Shown piece after piece: positions 6,106-15,089 of a DNA stretch of 42,505 nt (position 1 is the first letter of the stretch; each line of letters opens with the position of its first letter). Location: positions 1-42,505 of the forward strand of contig CAZDFD010000034.1 of NCBI GenBank assembly GCA_964504655.1. The letters are read 5' to 3'. The DNA is from JANXAZ01 sp964504655 (GTDB lineage: Bacteria > Pseudomonadota > Alphaproteobacteria > Geminicoccales > Geminicoccaceae). A program made the translations under genes and the position numbers. The notes beneath the pieces were generated by a model. The model did not search any database. It was not told where the DNA came from and saw only the letters and a program-made list of their open reading frames with translations.

Positions 6106-8388
6106 ATGACCCCGTCCCCGCCGCGCGCCGAGGACCCGCCGCTCCTGCAGGGCGGAGGCCGCTTCACCGACGACACCGCACCCCCGGGCGCGCTCACTGC
6201 CCACTTCCTGCGCGCCGGCCCGGCGCACGCCCGCCTCATCGGCCTCGACACACAGGCGGCGCGGGCCCTGCCCGGCGTCGTGGCGGTCCTGACCGCGGCC
6301 GAGCTCGACGCCGACGGCATCGGCCCGATCCCGGCCAAGGCCGAGCTCCGCGACGCCGCGGGCCGGCGCATCCTCGAGCCGCCGCGCCCGGCCCTGGTCC
6401 GCGACCGCGTCCGCCACGGCGGCGAGATCCTGGCCATGGTCGTGGCCGAGGACCCGCACCGGGCCGAGGACGCGGCCGAGGCCGTCCAGGTCCGGCTCGA
6501 CCCCCTGCCGGCCGTGGTCCGCGCCGCCGACGCGCTCGCCCCGGGCGCCGTCCAGGTCCATCCTGAGGTGCCGGGCAACCTGGCGCTCGACTGGGCCGTG
6601 GGCGATCCCGCCCGGGTCGAGGCGGCGCTCGCCCGGGCCGCCCGGCGGGTCCGCCTCGCCCGCCGCTTCGCCCGGATCGCCGCCCTCTACCTCGAGCCGC
6701 GCGCCGCCTGGGCCACGCACGATCCGGCCGAGGGCGTCACCACCCTCACCGTGGCCAGCCAGGGCGTGCACCTGCAGAAGGAGCTCCTGCTGCGCGCCAC
6801 GGGCTGGGATCCCGCGAGCCTGCGCGTCGTGACCGAGCACGTGGGCGGCGGCTTCGGCCCCAAGTTCCCCCTCTACCCCGAGACCCTCCTGGTCGCCTGG
6901 GCCGCCCGCCGGCTCGGCCGGCCGGTGCGCTGGGCCGCCGACCGCACCGAGCACTTCCTGGCGGATGCCCAGGCGCGCGATCTGGAGGCCGAGATCGAGC
7001 TCGGCCTCGACGCGGACGGCCGCATCACCGCGCTGCGCGTCGACGGCGTGGCGGGCCTCGGCGCCTGGCTGTCGAGCTACGCCGCGATCGTGCCCACGAC
7101 CGGCACGGCACGGGTGATCGGCGGGCTCTACCGGATCGAGGCGGTGGCCGTGCGGCTGCGGCTGGCCTACACCACCACGACCCCGGTCGACGCCTTCCGC
7201 GGCGCCGGCAAGCCCGAGGCGCTCGATCTCCTCGAAGGCGCGGTCGACGCGGCCGCCGCCGCCACCGGGCTGGATCCGGTCGAGCTCCGCCGCCGCAACC
7301 TCTTGCGGCCCGAGGAGCTCCCCTGGACGGCACCGCTCGGCTACGAGCTCGAGCCGTTCGACGCGCCGCGCCTGCTCGATCGCGCGCTCGAGCTCGCCGA
7401 CCGCACCGGCCTCGCCGGCCGCCGCGCCGCGGCCGCGGCGCGCGGCCGCCTGCTCGGCCAGGGGATCGCCTGCCATCTCCACCCCTCGGGCGGGCTCCTG
7501 GGCGAACAGGCCCGCCTCGAGCTCCTCCCCGACGGCACGGTGCTCGCCTGGACCGGCACGCAGGACCAGGGCCAGGGCCACGCCACCGCCCTCGCCCCGG
7601 TGGTGGCCGCCCCCCTGGGCCTCGCCCCGGAGCGGGTCCGCCTGCGCCAGGGCGACACCGCCGCCCTCGCCACGGGCTCGGGCAGCGGCGGCTCCGCCTC
7701 GATGGTGATCTCCGGCTCGAGCCTGCACCGGGGTGCCGTGGCGCTCGCCGCCCGGATCCGCGCCGAGGCGGCCGAGCTGCTCGAGGCGGCCGAGGCCGAC
7801 CTGCGGCTCGAGGGAGGCCGCGTTCTCGTGGCCGGCACCGACCGCGGCCTCGCCCTGGCCGAGCTCGCCCGGGAGGCCCTGGCGCGCGGCCGGCCCATCC
7901 GCATCGAACGGACCGAGCCGCCGCCGCCGCAGACCTGGGCCACCGGGGTCACCGTGGTCGAGCTCGAGGTCGACCCCGAGACCGGGCTCGTCCGGCTCCT
8001 GCGGCTTTCGAGTGCGGTCGACTGCGGCACCGTGCTCGATGCGGCCTCGGCCACAGGCCAGGTGCAGGGCGGCCTCGCCGCCGGGCTCGGCCAGGCGCTG
8101 CTCGAGCGCATCGTGCACGATCCGGCGGGCCAGCTCCTCACGGGCTCGCTGCTCGACTACGCGATCCCGCGGGCAGCCGATGTTGCACCCTTCGCGATCG
8201 CCTTCGAGCCCACCCCCTCGACCCGCAACCCGCTGGGCGTGAAGGGTCTGGGCGAGCTGCCGACGAACGGCGCGCTCGCCGCCGTCGCGAACGCCCTGGC
8301 CGACGCGCTCCGGCCCCTGGGCGTGGCCCCGCCCGATCCGCCCTTCACCCCCGAGCGGGTCTGGCGGGCGCTCCGCGGCCGCGGCTGA
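6106..8388 (+). CDS. Xanthine dehydrogenase/aldehyde oxidase family molybdenum-binding subunit
   Basis: A 760-residue molybdopterin-binding large subunit (CoxL/aldehyde oxidase family). The N-terminal a/b-hammerhead region starts LLQGGGRFTDD. The MoCo domains contain EHVGGGFGPKFPLYPE, the active-site loop AFRGAGKPEA (R365) and WTGTQDQGQGH. The C-terminal GVKGLGELPTNGAL carries the presumed catalytic Glu717. The loop has RGAG rather than the AYRCSFR of true carbon monoxide dehydrogenase, so this is a type II or other hydroxylase with unknown substrate. GGGAGG lies 5 bases before the ATG. No FAD subunit or 2Fe-2S subunit lies beside it, which is odd because these enzymes need both. The gene begins 24 bases after tRNA-Thr and converges on the sulfatase with a 9-base gap. 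Confidence 0.88.
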   Translation: MTPSPPRAEDPPLLQGGGRFTDDTAPPGALTAHFLRAGPAHARLIGLDTQAARALPGVVAVLTAAELDADGIGPIPAKAELRDAAGRRILEPPRPALVRDRVRHGGEILAMVVAEDPHRAEDAAEAVQVRLDPLPAVVRAADALAPGAVQVHPEVPGNLALDWAVGDPARVEAALARAARRVRLARRFARIAALYLEPRAAWATHDPAEGVTTLTVASQGVHLQKELLLRATGWDPASLRVVTEHVGGGFGPKFPLYPETLLVAWAARRLGRPVRWAADRTEHFLADAQARDLEAEIELGLDADGRITALRVDGVAGLGAWLSSYAAIVPTTGTARVIGGLYRIEAVAVRLRLAYTTTTPVDAFRGAGKPEALDLLEGAVDAAAAATGLDPVELRRRNLLRPEELPWTAPLGYELEPFDAPRLLDRALELADRTGLAGRRAAAAARGRLLGQGIACHLHPSGGLLGEQARLELLPDGTVLAWTGTQDQGQGHATALAPVVAAPLGLAPERVRLRQGDTAALATGSGSGGSASMVISGSSLHRGAVALAARIRAEAAELLEAAEADLRLEGGRVLVAGTDRGLALAELAREALARGRPIRIERTEPPPPQTWATGVTVVELEVDPETGLVRLLRLSSAVDCGTVLDAASATGQVQGGLAAGLGQALLERIVHDPAGQLLTGSLLDYAIPRAADVAPFAIAFEPTPSTRNPLGVKGLGELPTNGALAAVANALADALRPLGVAPPDPPFTPERVWRALRGRG

Positions 8389-8397
8389 GCCAGGGGC

Positions 8398-9921
8398 TCA
8401 GGCGCCGGCCTGCGCCAGCCCGAGCCGCGCCAGCGCCTCGGGCGGGCAGTCGCACTCGAGCATCAGCCGGCGCATCAGCCCCGCGAGCCGGGCCTCCTCC
8501 ACCGGGTCCTCGAGCGGCCGCGCCTGGCCCGGATCGGCCTCGAGGTCGTAGAGCCGGGTGGTGTCCTCGAGCAGCGCCCCGGGTCCGTAGTTCCTGTACA
8601 TGGGCGAGGTCTCGATCACCGGCACCTTGAGGAGCGGCACCTCCTTGGTGAACGGGAACGGCGGCGCCAGCGTCGCCGTCCTGAGCTCCTCGGGCGTGAA
8701 CCGGTCCCAGAGATGGGTCGGCATCAGCGTGTACTGGTAGATCTCCTGGCGCCTGAGATCGGCCGGGTAGCGGTGGTAGGTGAAGCGCCCGTCGGTGACG
8801 TTCACGGCCCCGCCGAAATAGCCGAACAGCGCCGCCTCGCGGTGCGCCGCATCGGCCGCGAGCCGCGGCAGGAGCGAGCGGCCCTGCATCGACGGCGGCG
8901 GCTGCAGCCCGAACAGCTCGAGGAACGTCGCCGGCAGATCGATCGTCTGGGTGAGCGCGCGCCGCCGCCCGCCGCCCCGCCCCGCGAGCCCGGGATGCCA
9001 GAGGAACAGCGGGATGTGGGCGATCTCCTCATAGAGGCTCATCCGGTTCTTGGCCCAGAAATCGTGCTCGCCCAGAAGGAAGCCGTGGTCGGTGGTGACC
9101 AGGAGCGCGGTGTCCTCCCAGAGCCCCAGCCGGTCGAAGGAGTCGAGCAGCCGGCCCAGGAGATCGTCGCAGAGGGCCACGACCGCGTAGTAGTTGGCGC
9201 GCAGCTCCTCGCACTCCTCGGGCAGCTCCTCGACCCGGCCGTAGCGCGGCCAGTCGCGGATCGGGCCGTTCCAGCCGGTCTTGAACCGGGCGCGGAAGCG
9301 CTCCGGGGCCGTGAACGGCTCGTGCGGGTCGAAGGTCTCGAGCTGCAGGAACCAGCGGTCGGCGCCGCGGTTGAGCTCGAGGAACTCGAGCGCCTTGGCG
9401 AAGCACTGCACCGAGGGGAAGTCCTTCTCCTCCTTGATGAACTCGCGGTTGACCATGTTCTTGCGGAAGTAGGAGCGCTGGCGCTCGTCGTACTGCCGGG
9501 CGTGGTACTTCTCGCGCAGCCGCTCCCAGGGCGGCTGGACCATGGCCTTCCAGGCATCGCCCTCCTGGCCGCGCACGAACTCGAAGCTGTCGTAGCGATT
9601 GTGATAGGTGGCCCCGCCGTCCTCGAAGTAGTGGAAATGGTCGGTCACCAGGTGGCTGTAGACGCCGTGCTGCGCCAGGATCTCCGGGAACGAATCGTCG
9701 AACGGCTCGAGCGGTCCCCAGCTCCGGTGCAGGAACGACAGGCGGCCGGTCTGCAGGTCGCGGCGGGCCGGCATGCAGGGCAGGCTGCCGACATAGTGCC
9801 GCTCGAAGGTGAGCGCCCGCGCCGCCAGCCGGTCGAAGGCGGGCGTGGCGATGCGGCTGCCGCCATAGGGTCCGAGCAGGTGGCGATTGAGCGAATCGAA
9901 CAGCACGAGCACGCAGCGCAT
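8398..9921 (-). CDS. Sulfatase (formylglycine-type arylsulfatase/choline-sulfatase-like)
   Basis: A 507-residue alkaline-phosphatase-superfamily sulfatase. The N-terminal metal-site strand is VLVLFDSLNRHLLGPYGG (about 4-21, with D9). The maturation motif is Cys-x-Pro-x-Arg at residues 49-53 (C49 would become formylglycine), followed by the usual TGR. The second metal site is TTDHGFLLGEHDFWAKN, with D278 and H279. No signal peptide is visible: the protein begins directly with the first core strand, so it should act in the cytoplasm. GGAGG lies 5 bases before the ATG. It is last in the lysR-tctC-tctB-tctA transcript, 31 bases after tctA, so its substrate is probably what the transporter brings in. 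Phosphonate monoester hydrolases share this fold and cannot be excluded. Confidence 0.9.
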   Translation of the reverse strand: MRCVLVLFDSLNRHLLGPYGGSRIATPAFDRLAARALTFERHYVGSLPCMPARRDLQTGRLSFLHRSWGPLEPFDDSFPEILAQHGVYSHLVTDHFHYFEDGGATYHNRYDSFEFVRGQEGDAWKAMVQPPWERLREKYHARQYDERQRSYFRKNMVNREFIKEEKDFPSVQCFAKALEFLELNRGADRWFLQLETFDPHEPFTAPERFRARFKTGWNGPIRDWPRYGRVEELPEECEELRANYYAVVALCDDLLGRLLDSFDRLGLWEDTALLVTTDHGFLLGEHDFWAKNRMSLYEEIAHIPLFLWHPGLAGRGGGRRRALTQTIDLPATFLELFGLQPPPSMQGRSLLPRLAADAAHREAALFGYFGGAVNVTDGRFTYHRYPADLRRQEIYQYTLMPTHLWDRFTPEELRTATLAPPFPFTKEVPLLKVPVIETSPMYRNYGPGALLEDTTRLYDLEADPGQARPLEDPVEEARLAGLMRRLMLECDCPPEALARLGLAQAGA

Positions 9922-9952
9922 GGGCGCCTCCGGGCCGGTTCGGGTCAGGTGC

Positions 9953-11452
9953 TCAGGCCGGCTCGGCCCGCTCGGAGGCCGGCCGCCGGCGGGCGCGCAG
10001 GAACGGCCAGAGCAGGACCAGGAGGGCGGCCAGGAGGAACAACGCGGAGAGCGGGGTGGTGACCAGCGGCGCGTAGCTGCCGCCCGACATCATGAGCCCG
10101 GTCCGGAGTTTCTCCTCGGCGAGCGGCGCCAGGATGAAGCCGATCACGAACGGACCGAGCGGGATGCCGGCGCGCTCGAGCGCGAAGCCCACCAGGCCGA
10201 AGGCCAGCATCACCCAGACGTCGAACATCGAGTTGTCGGCGCCGAACGCGCCGATCACGCAGAACACGAGCACCACCGGCATCATGTAGCTGCGCGGGAT
10301 GTCGGTCACCCGCGCGATCAGCGGTGTCAGTGCCAGCATCATCACGTACATGGCGATCGTCGACAGCAGGCAGGAGGAGATGATCGCCCAGACGACGTCG
10401 GCATTGGTGACGAACAGCATCGGGCCCGGCTGGATCGAGTGGATCATCAACGCGCCGATCAGGATGGCGTCGATCACCGAGCCCGGGATGCCCATGGCGA
10501 TGAGCGGGATGAGGGCACCGCCCACGGTCGCGTTGTTGGCCGCCTCGGAGGCGACGATCCCCTCCTCCGAGCCGTTGCCGAAGCGCTCCGGGGTCCTCGA
10601 GAGGTTGCGGGCGACCGTGTAGGCCACGAGCGAGCCGACCGAGGCGCCGACCCCGGGCAGGATGCCGATCCAGGTGCCGATCACCGAGGAACGGAGCATG
10701 TTGCCGAGGTTGCGGCGCCAGTCGGCAAGGCGCATGAACATGCCGCGGCCGGCGCCGCGGATCCGCTCGACCGTGCGGTCGAGCTCGAGCACGTCGGTGA
10801 TCACCTGGCTCACCGCGAACACGCCGATCAGCACCGGCAGGAGCTTGAGGCCGGCCTGGAGCTGGTGCTGCTCGAAGGTCAGCCGCGGCATGCCCGAGGA
10901 GGGGTCGATCCCGGGCATCGAGACGAGCATGCCGAGGAAGCCCGAGAGCAGGCCCTTGGCGAGGTTGCCCTTGCTCACCGTGGCGATCAGCACCATCGCC
11001 ATGACCACGAGCGAGAACAGCTCGAACGGGCCGAACCGGGTGGCCCAGACCGAGAGCGGCTTGGCCAAGAGGAACAGCACGAGCCAGGCGAACATGCCGC
11101 CGAAGAAGGAGGCGGCGATGCCGAGGCCGAGCGCCCGGCCGGGCTCGCCGGCCTTGGCCATGGGGAAGCCGTCGAAGGTGGTCATCACGTTCGAGGGCGA
11201 GCCCGGGATGCGCAGGAGGGTGGCCGAGATCAGCCCGCCCGTGATCGAGCCCGTGTACATCGAGACGAGCAGCACCACGGCATGGGTCGGCGCCATGTAG
11301 AAGGTGAGCGGCAGGGTCAAGGCGATCAGCATCGCGCCGGTGAGCCCCGGGATGGCGCCCACGACGATGCCGAGGAAGGTCCCGAGCAGCGTCAGGAACA
11401 GCGGCCAGGGTGCCAGATTGGCCAGGACCGCCTGGGCGAGCTCGGCGAGCAT
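9953..11452 (-). CDS. tctA: Tripartite tricarboxylate transporter large membrane subunit TctA
   Basis: A 499-residue polytopic inner-membrane protein, the usual TctA length. It uses an ion gradient to move organic anions delivered by a TctC periplasmic protein. Family signatures are GAIPGLTGAMLIALTLPLTF (about 32-51), the MYTGSITGGLISATLLRIPG region, and SNVMTTFDGFPMAKAGEPGR. A repeat-like second half contains ILPGVGASVGSLVAYTVARN, GNGSEEGIVASEAANNA and GGALIPLIAMGIPGS. About a dozen hydrophobic segments are visible, with an Arg-rich C-terminal tail. It starts 6 bases after the tctB stop. The transported compound cannot be read from the sequence; family members carry citrate, tartrate, aromatic acids and others. 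Confidence 0.96.
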   Translation of the reverse strand: MLAELAQAVLANLAPWPLFLTLLGTFLGIVVGAIPGLTGAMLIALTLPLTFYMAPTHAVVLLVSMYTGSITGGLISATLLRIPGSPSNVMTTFDGFPMAKAGEPGRALGLGIAASFFGGMFAWLVLFLLAKPLSVWATRFGPFELFSLVVMAMVLIATVSKGNLAKGLLSGFLGMLVSMPGIDPSSGMPRLTFEQHQLQAGLKLLPVLIGVFAVSQVITDVLELDRTVERIRGAGRGMFMRLADWRRNLGNMLRSSVIGTWIGILPGVGASVGSLVAYTVARNLSRTPERFGNGSEEGIVASEAANNATVGGALIPLIAMGIPGSVIDAILIGALMIHSIQPGPMLFVTNADVVWAIISSCLLSTIAMYVMMLALTPLIARVTDIPRSYMMPVVLVFCVIGAFGADNSMFDVWVMLAFGLVGFALERAGIPLGPFVIGFILAPLAEEKLRTGLMMSGGSYAPLVTTPLSALFLLAALLVLLWPFLRARRRPASERAEPA

Positions 11453-11458
11453 CCGGCC

Positions 11459-11932
11459 TCAGAGCCCCGGCAGGTCGACGATGAACACGCGGGTGAAGAG
11501 ATACTGGCAGCCATAGCCGGTGGCGAGCGCCACGAGCACGACCCAGGGCAGCTCGGTCCGCGCGAAGCGCACGAGCCAGCCGACCGTGGCCACCAGATAG
11601 AGCGTGGTCATGACCGCGAAATCGACGAGCCGCGCCTGCATCGACGCCACGTAGAGGATCGTGGCGAGGCCCACGAGGACCGCGTCGAGCGCCCGCGGGA
11701 CGGGCGGCCGGAGCGGCTCTGGGTGGCGGCGCAGCCGGACCGCCGCCACGACCGCCACGGCGAGTGCCAGGATCAGGATCAGCCCGGCCACCGCCCGCGG
11801 CACCGGGCCCGAGCCGAGCGGCTCGTAGACGCCGGGCGGGATCTTGCGCGCCTCGACGAGCACCGCGAGCGCGAGCGCGCAGAGCGCCGCGGCCACGCCG
11901 AGCTCGACCCGCGGGCTCGGGCCCTCCGGCAA
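11459..11932 (-). CDS. tctB: Tripartite tricarboxylate transporter small membrane subunit TctB
   Basis: A 157-residue protein with four hydrophobic segments (about 10-28, 44-62, 78-110 and 125-148), matching the small membrane partner of TctA. TctB sequences are poorly conserved, so the call rests on size, topology and position between tctC and tctA. A PGVYEPLGSGPVPR-type loop after the first segment is common in the family. It starts 31 bases after the tctC stop and ends 6 bases before tctA. Confidence 0.88.
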   Translation of the reverse strand: MPEGPSPRVELGVAAALCALALAVLVEARKIPPGVYEPLGSGPVPRAVAGLILILALAVAVVAAVRLRRHPEPLRPPVPRALDAVLVGLATILYVASMQARLVDFAVMTTLYLVATVGWLVRFARTELPWVVLVALATGYGCQYLFTRVFIVDLPGL

Positions 11933-11963
11933 GGCCGCCGCCTCCTCCCGCCCCCGACCCGCC

Positions 11964-12941
11964 TCAGCGCTTCTGCGCCGCGAGCTTGGCCACGGGCTCG
12001 ATCGCGGCGTAGGTCGAAGCGAGCCGCGCCTCGAGCTCGGCCCCGCTCACGAAGATCGAGGCGAAGCCCTGGCTCTCCTCGAAGCGCTTGACCCGCTCGC
12101 TCGCCTGCGCCTTGCGCAGCGCCTCGGCCATGCCGCGCACCGCCTCCGCGGGCGTGCCCTTGGGCGCGAACCACCAATTGTCGACGCAGAACTCGACGTT
12201 CCTGCCGAGCTCCCTGAGGGTCGGGATCTCGGGCAGCCGGGCGAAGCGCTCGGGGCCGGTGTAGGCCAGCGGCTTGACCTGCGAGTCCGGATTGTCGGAG
12301 CCGTCCGGCTTGCGCGTGAAGCTCATCACCTCGGCGGTCGAGAGCACGCCCACCTGGGTCTGCTTGCCGGTGAGTGCCGCGAAGTTGGCCGAGCCGCCGC
12401 CGATCTGCACGAAGCGGAAGCGGGCACCCGGCTCGCTCTCCTGGATCATGAGCCCGGCCAGGTGGTTGATGGCGCCCAGATTGACCCCGAACAGGAGCGT
12501 GTCGGGCTCGGCCCTGGCCTTGGCGAGGAGCTGGTCGACCGTGTCGAGGCCCGAATCCTTGCGCACCACCGGCAACAGGCAGACATTGCCCGTGGCCGCC
12601 ACCGCCGCGAAGTCGCGCCAGCCGAAATCCGCGAGCCCGGCCGCCTCGGCGCCCATGAGCGCGATGTGCAGCACGAGGAAGGTGTAGCCGTCGGGGGCCG
12701 CGTCCTTGACCTGCCGCGCGCCCACGGTCAGGTGGCCGCCGACGTTCACGATGTTGATCGGCTGCGGCAGGAGACCGGCCTCCTGGATCGCCGCCTGGTA
12801 GTTGCGGGCCACCTGGTCGGAGGTGCCGCCCGGGCCGAACGGGACCACGACCTTGATCGGCCGCTCGGGCCAGGCGGCGGCCGGTGCGGCCAGCGCCGCC
12901 ACGAGCGCGCCGGCCAGCATCCATCCCTTGGCTGCGTGCAT
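11964..12941 (-). CDS. tctC: Tripartite tricarboxylate transporter substrate-binding protein TctC (first copy)
   Basis: A 325-residue Bug/TctC-type periplasmic solute receptor. A Sec signal peptide (MHAAKGWMLAGALVAALAAP, then cleavage near AAA-WPE) is followed by the family start WPERPIKVVVPFGPGGTSDQ. NIVNVGGHLTVGARQVKDAA, DGYTFLVLH and the ligand-loop FVQIGGGSANFAALTGKQ are also seen. The ATG at 12941 has GGAGG six bases upstream; the longer open frame is only an overlap through lysR. It lies between lysR (50 bases) and tctB. A second, diverged TctC of exactly the same length lies on the other side of lysR, so two receptors may feed one TctAB channel. Confidence 0.95.
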   Translation of the reverse strand: MHAAKGWMLAGALVAALAAPAAAWPERPIKVVVPFGPGGTSDQVARNYQAAIQEAGLLPQPINIVNVGGHLTVGARQVKDAAPDGYTFLVLHIALMGAEAAGLADFGWRDFAAVAATGNVCLLPVVRKDSGLDTVDQLLAKARAEPDTLLFGVNLGAINHLAGLMIQESEPGARFRFVQIGGGSANFAALTGKQTQVGVLSTAEVMSFTRKPDGSDNPDSQVKPLAYTGPERFARLPEIPTLRELGRNVEFCVDNWWFAPKGTPAEAVRGMAEALRKAQASERVKRFEESQGFASIFVSGAELEARLASTYAAIEPVAKLAAQKR

Positions 12942-12991
12942 CCTCGAGCCTCCCTCGGCCGGTGTCCCCCGGCCCGCCCAGCATGCCGCGC

Positions 12992-13921
12992 TCAGGCCGC
13001 GACGGCGAGCCCCCGCGCGCGCGCCACCTCGACGATCGTCTCGATCAGCGCCTGCGCGGCCGGGCCCGGCTCGCCGGCGCGCCGGGTGATGATCCCGGCC
13101 GACCGCCGCCAAAGGAGCGCCGGCGCATCCAAAGCCGCGACCCCGCGCGGGCCGAGCTCGGCCAGCTGCAGCACGGTGTTGTAGGTGAGGTAGGGACCCC
13201 GCGCCACGAGCGCGAGCCGCAGCCGGTTGGCGTCGGTCTCGATCACCGGCCGCGGCGGCGGCAGGCCCTGGCCGCGGAACAGGGCGGCGAGCGTCTCGAC
13301 CATGTGGGTGCGCGGGCCCGGCAGGATCCAGGGATGCTCGAGCAGCACCGCCGGGGTGAGCGGGCCGCGGCCGCGCAGCGGATGGTCGGCCGCCGCCACG
13401 ACCGCATAGTCGTCGGCACTGAGCGGCCGGTGCAGGAGGTCGGGCTCGAGCTCCCCGGCGCGCGGTGTGGCGGCCAGCACGAGGTCGAGCCGCCCGGCCC
13501 GGAGCTCGGCCTTGAGCACGTCGTCCATGCCCGCCTGGACCAGGATCCGGGCCCGCGGTCGGGCGGCCCGGAAGCGGGCCAGGGCGTCCGGGAGGATGCG
13601 CTGGTGCCAGGCCGGCCCGGCGCCGACCCGGACCTCGCCCGCGAAGCCCGCCCGCAGGGCCTCGATCTCGCGCGCCGCCTCGGCGAGGCTCGCCTGCACG
13701 AGGCGCGCGTGGCGGAGCAGTGCGGTGCCGGCCTCGGTCGGGCTCGCGCCGCGCGCGGTCCGGGTCAAGAGCCTGGCCCCGAGCTCGTCCTCGAGCCGGC
13801 GCACCGCCTTGGTCAGGGCCGGCTGGGTCACGCCCAGGCGCTGCGCCGCGGCCCGGAGGCTGCCCTCGTCGGCGATCGCCAGGAGGTAGGCGATGGTGCG
13901 CAGCTCCACGCGGCCTCGCAT
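12992..13921 (-). CDS. LysR-type transcriptional regulator
   Basis: A 309-residue LysR-family protein. The winged helix-turn-helix covers about residues 5-64 (ELRTIAYLLAIADEGSLRAA, then RLGVTQPALTKAVRRLEDEL and GARLLTRTARG). A linker helix and a two-lobed effector domain follow (about 95-300; GEVRVGAGPAWHQ starts it). It is upstream of and in line with tctC-tctB-tctA-sulfatase and divergent from the second tctC-sulfatase pair, so it is well placed to control both in response to the imported ligand. The second tctC begins 120 bases away on the opposite strand. The effector is unknown. Confidence 0.93.
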   Translation of the reverse strand: MRGRVELRTIAYLLAIADEGSLRAAAQRLGVTQPALTKAVRRLEDELGARLLTRTARGASPTEAGTALLRHARLVQASLAEAAREIEALRAGFAGEVRVGAGPAWHQRILPDALARFRAARPRARILVQAGMDDVLKAELRAGRLDLVLAATPRAGELEPDLLHRPLSADDYAVVAAADHPLRGRGPLTPAVLLEHPWILPGPRTHMVETLAALFRGQGLPPPRPVIETDANRLRLALVARGPYLTYNTVLQLAELGPRGVAALDAPALLWRRSAGIITRRAGEPGPAAQALIETIVEVARARGLAVAA

Positions 13922-14041
13922 TCCTCGCGGTTATCGCGGTTCTTCCAGCCCGCACTTGCGGTCGCCCGGGCGGGGCTGTCAAGATCGCCGCCGGGCGCGG
14001 CCGGGGGTCCCCGGCCGGCGCCGGCTTCGGGGAGGTCTGGG
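13922..14041. promoter_or_regulatory. Divergent control region between lysR and the second tctC
   Basis: This 120-base spacer separates two outward-facing genes. On the minus strand a consensus -35 TTGACA (13977-13982) faces lysR, but the matching -10 (GCAAGT) is poor. A tandem direct repeat, TCGCGGTTA-TCGCGGTTC (13925-13942), lies next to the lysR start and could be a regulator contact site. I did not find a clean T-N11-A box. On functional grounds this is the likeliest operator in region 2. Confidence 0.4.
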
Positions 14042-15019
14042 ATGCGCGGGATCGCGGCACGGGCGCGGCGGGTGCTGGAGGTGGCGGCGGTGTTGGTGGT
14101 GGCGGCGGCCGGGCTCGCGGCCGGGCCGGCCGGAGCCGCCTTCCCGGAGCGACCGGTCAAGGTCATCGTCCCGGTCCAGGCGGGCGGTGCCACCGACATC
14201 CTGGCCCGCACCTTCCAGAAGGCGCTCGAGGAGCACAAGCTCCTGGCGCAGCCGTTGACCGTGGTCAACGTCACCGGCGCCGCCGGCTCGGTCGGGCTGC
14301 GCCAGATCCTGGATTCCGCGGCCGACGGCTACACGGTCGGGATCTGGCACACCGGCCTGTTGCCGGCCGCCGCCATGGGGGTGGTCGACTTCGACCACCG
14401 GGCCTTCACCCTGATCGCCCGGCTCGCCTCGACCGAGCTCGGCTTCGCGGTCGCCGGGACCTCGCCCGTGCCCGACCTGGCGACGCTCGTGGCGCAGGCC
14501 AAGGCGCGGCCGGAGGAGGTCAAGAACGCGACCAACATCGGCTTGAGCGTGCACTTCGTGCCGCTCCTGTTCGAGCGCCTGTCCGGCACCCGCTTCCGCT
14601 ACGTCCAGACCGGCGGCGGCTCGGCCCGGCTCGCCTCGCTCCTGGGTGGCCACACCGACTTCTCGGTGTTCTCGATCGCCGAGTTCATCGGCTACGGCGC
14701 CCAGCTCAAGCCGATCGTGCTGTTCTCCGAGAAGCGCAACGCCGCCCTCCCGGACCTGCCCACCGGCCGCGAGCTGGGCTTCGATCTGGTCTATCTCGAG
14801 GACCAGTACCTGATCGGCCCCAAGGGCCTGCCCGCCGAGGTCGTGGCCACGCTCCGGACCGCCTTCGAGAAGGCGCTGGATACCCCGGACGTGGTCAAGC
14901 GCTACCAGGAGAACCAGTATCTGCGCACCTTCACCCCCGGCGAGGCCACGGCGGCCGAGTACGACCGGAGGCTCGAGGCGCTCCGCCCGATCGCCCAGAG
15001 CCTCAAGCAGAAGCCCTGA
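14042..15019 (+). CDS. Tripartite tricarboxylate transporter substrate-binding protein TctC (second copy)
   Basis: A 325-residue TctC/Bug-family receptor. Its signal peptide is Arg-rich then hydrophobic (MRGIAARARRVLEVAAVLVV to about residue 32, AGA-AFPE). The mature part starts FPERPVKVIVPVQAGGATD, then TVVNVTGAAGSVGLRQILDS, DGYTVGIWHTG and the ligand-loop YVQTGGGSARLASLLGGH. It aligns along its length with the other TctC here but differs at most positions, so it is an old paralogue, likely with another ligand preference. No tctA or tctB follows; it is paired with a sulfatase gene 70 bases downstream. GGGGAGG precedes the ATG. Confidence 0.94.
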   Translation: MRGIAARARRVLEVAAVLVVAAAGLAAGPAGAAFPERPVKVIVPVQAGGATDILARTFQKALEEHKLLAQPLTVVNVTGAAGSVGLRQILDSAADGYTVGIWHTGLLPAAAMGVVDFDHRAFTLIARLASTELGFAVAGTSPVPDLATLVAQAKARPEEVKNATNIGLSVHFVPLLFERLSGTRFRYVQTGGGSARLASLLGGHTDFSVFSIAEFIGYGAQLKPIVLFSEKRNAALPDLPTGRELGFDLVYLEDQYLIGPKGLPAEVVATLRTAFEKALDTPDVVKRYQENQYLRTFTPGEATAAEYDRRLEALRPIAQSLKQKP

Positions 15020-15089
15020 ACCCCGCCGGCCGCGGCCCCCGCCGGCCGCGGCCGGCCACCCCCCTCCGAGCGTCGAGCGAGGCCAGCGC

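Noticed and set aside
5995..8118. A 707-codon minus-strand frame
   Set aside because: It is antisense to the molybdenum-hydroxylase gene, with low-complexity composition and no domain.
6010..8388. A genomic island inserted at tRNA-Thr
   Set aside because: No integrase, no duplicated tRNA 3' end and no change in base composition were seen after the tRNA.
9887..12091. A 734-codon plus-strand frame rich in His, Asp, Glu and Arg
   Set aside because: It is antisense to tctA and tctB, whose membrane-protein codons read as charged residues in reverse.
15020..15060. A repeated CGCCGGCCGCGGCC block as a terminator
   Set aside because: It is a two-copy GC repeat without a clear hairpin-plus-U-run, and the genes on both sides point the same way.
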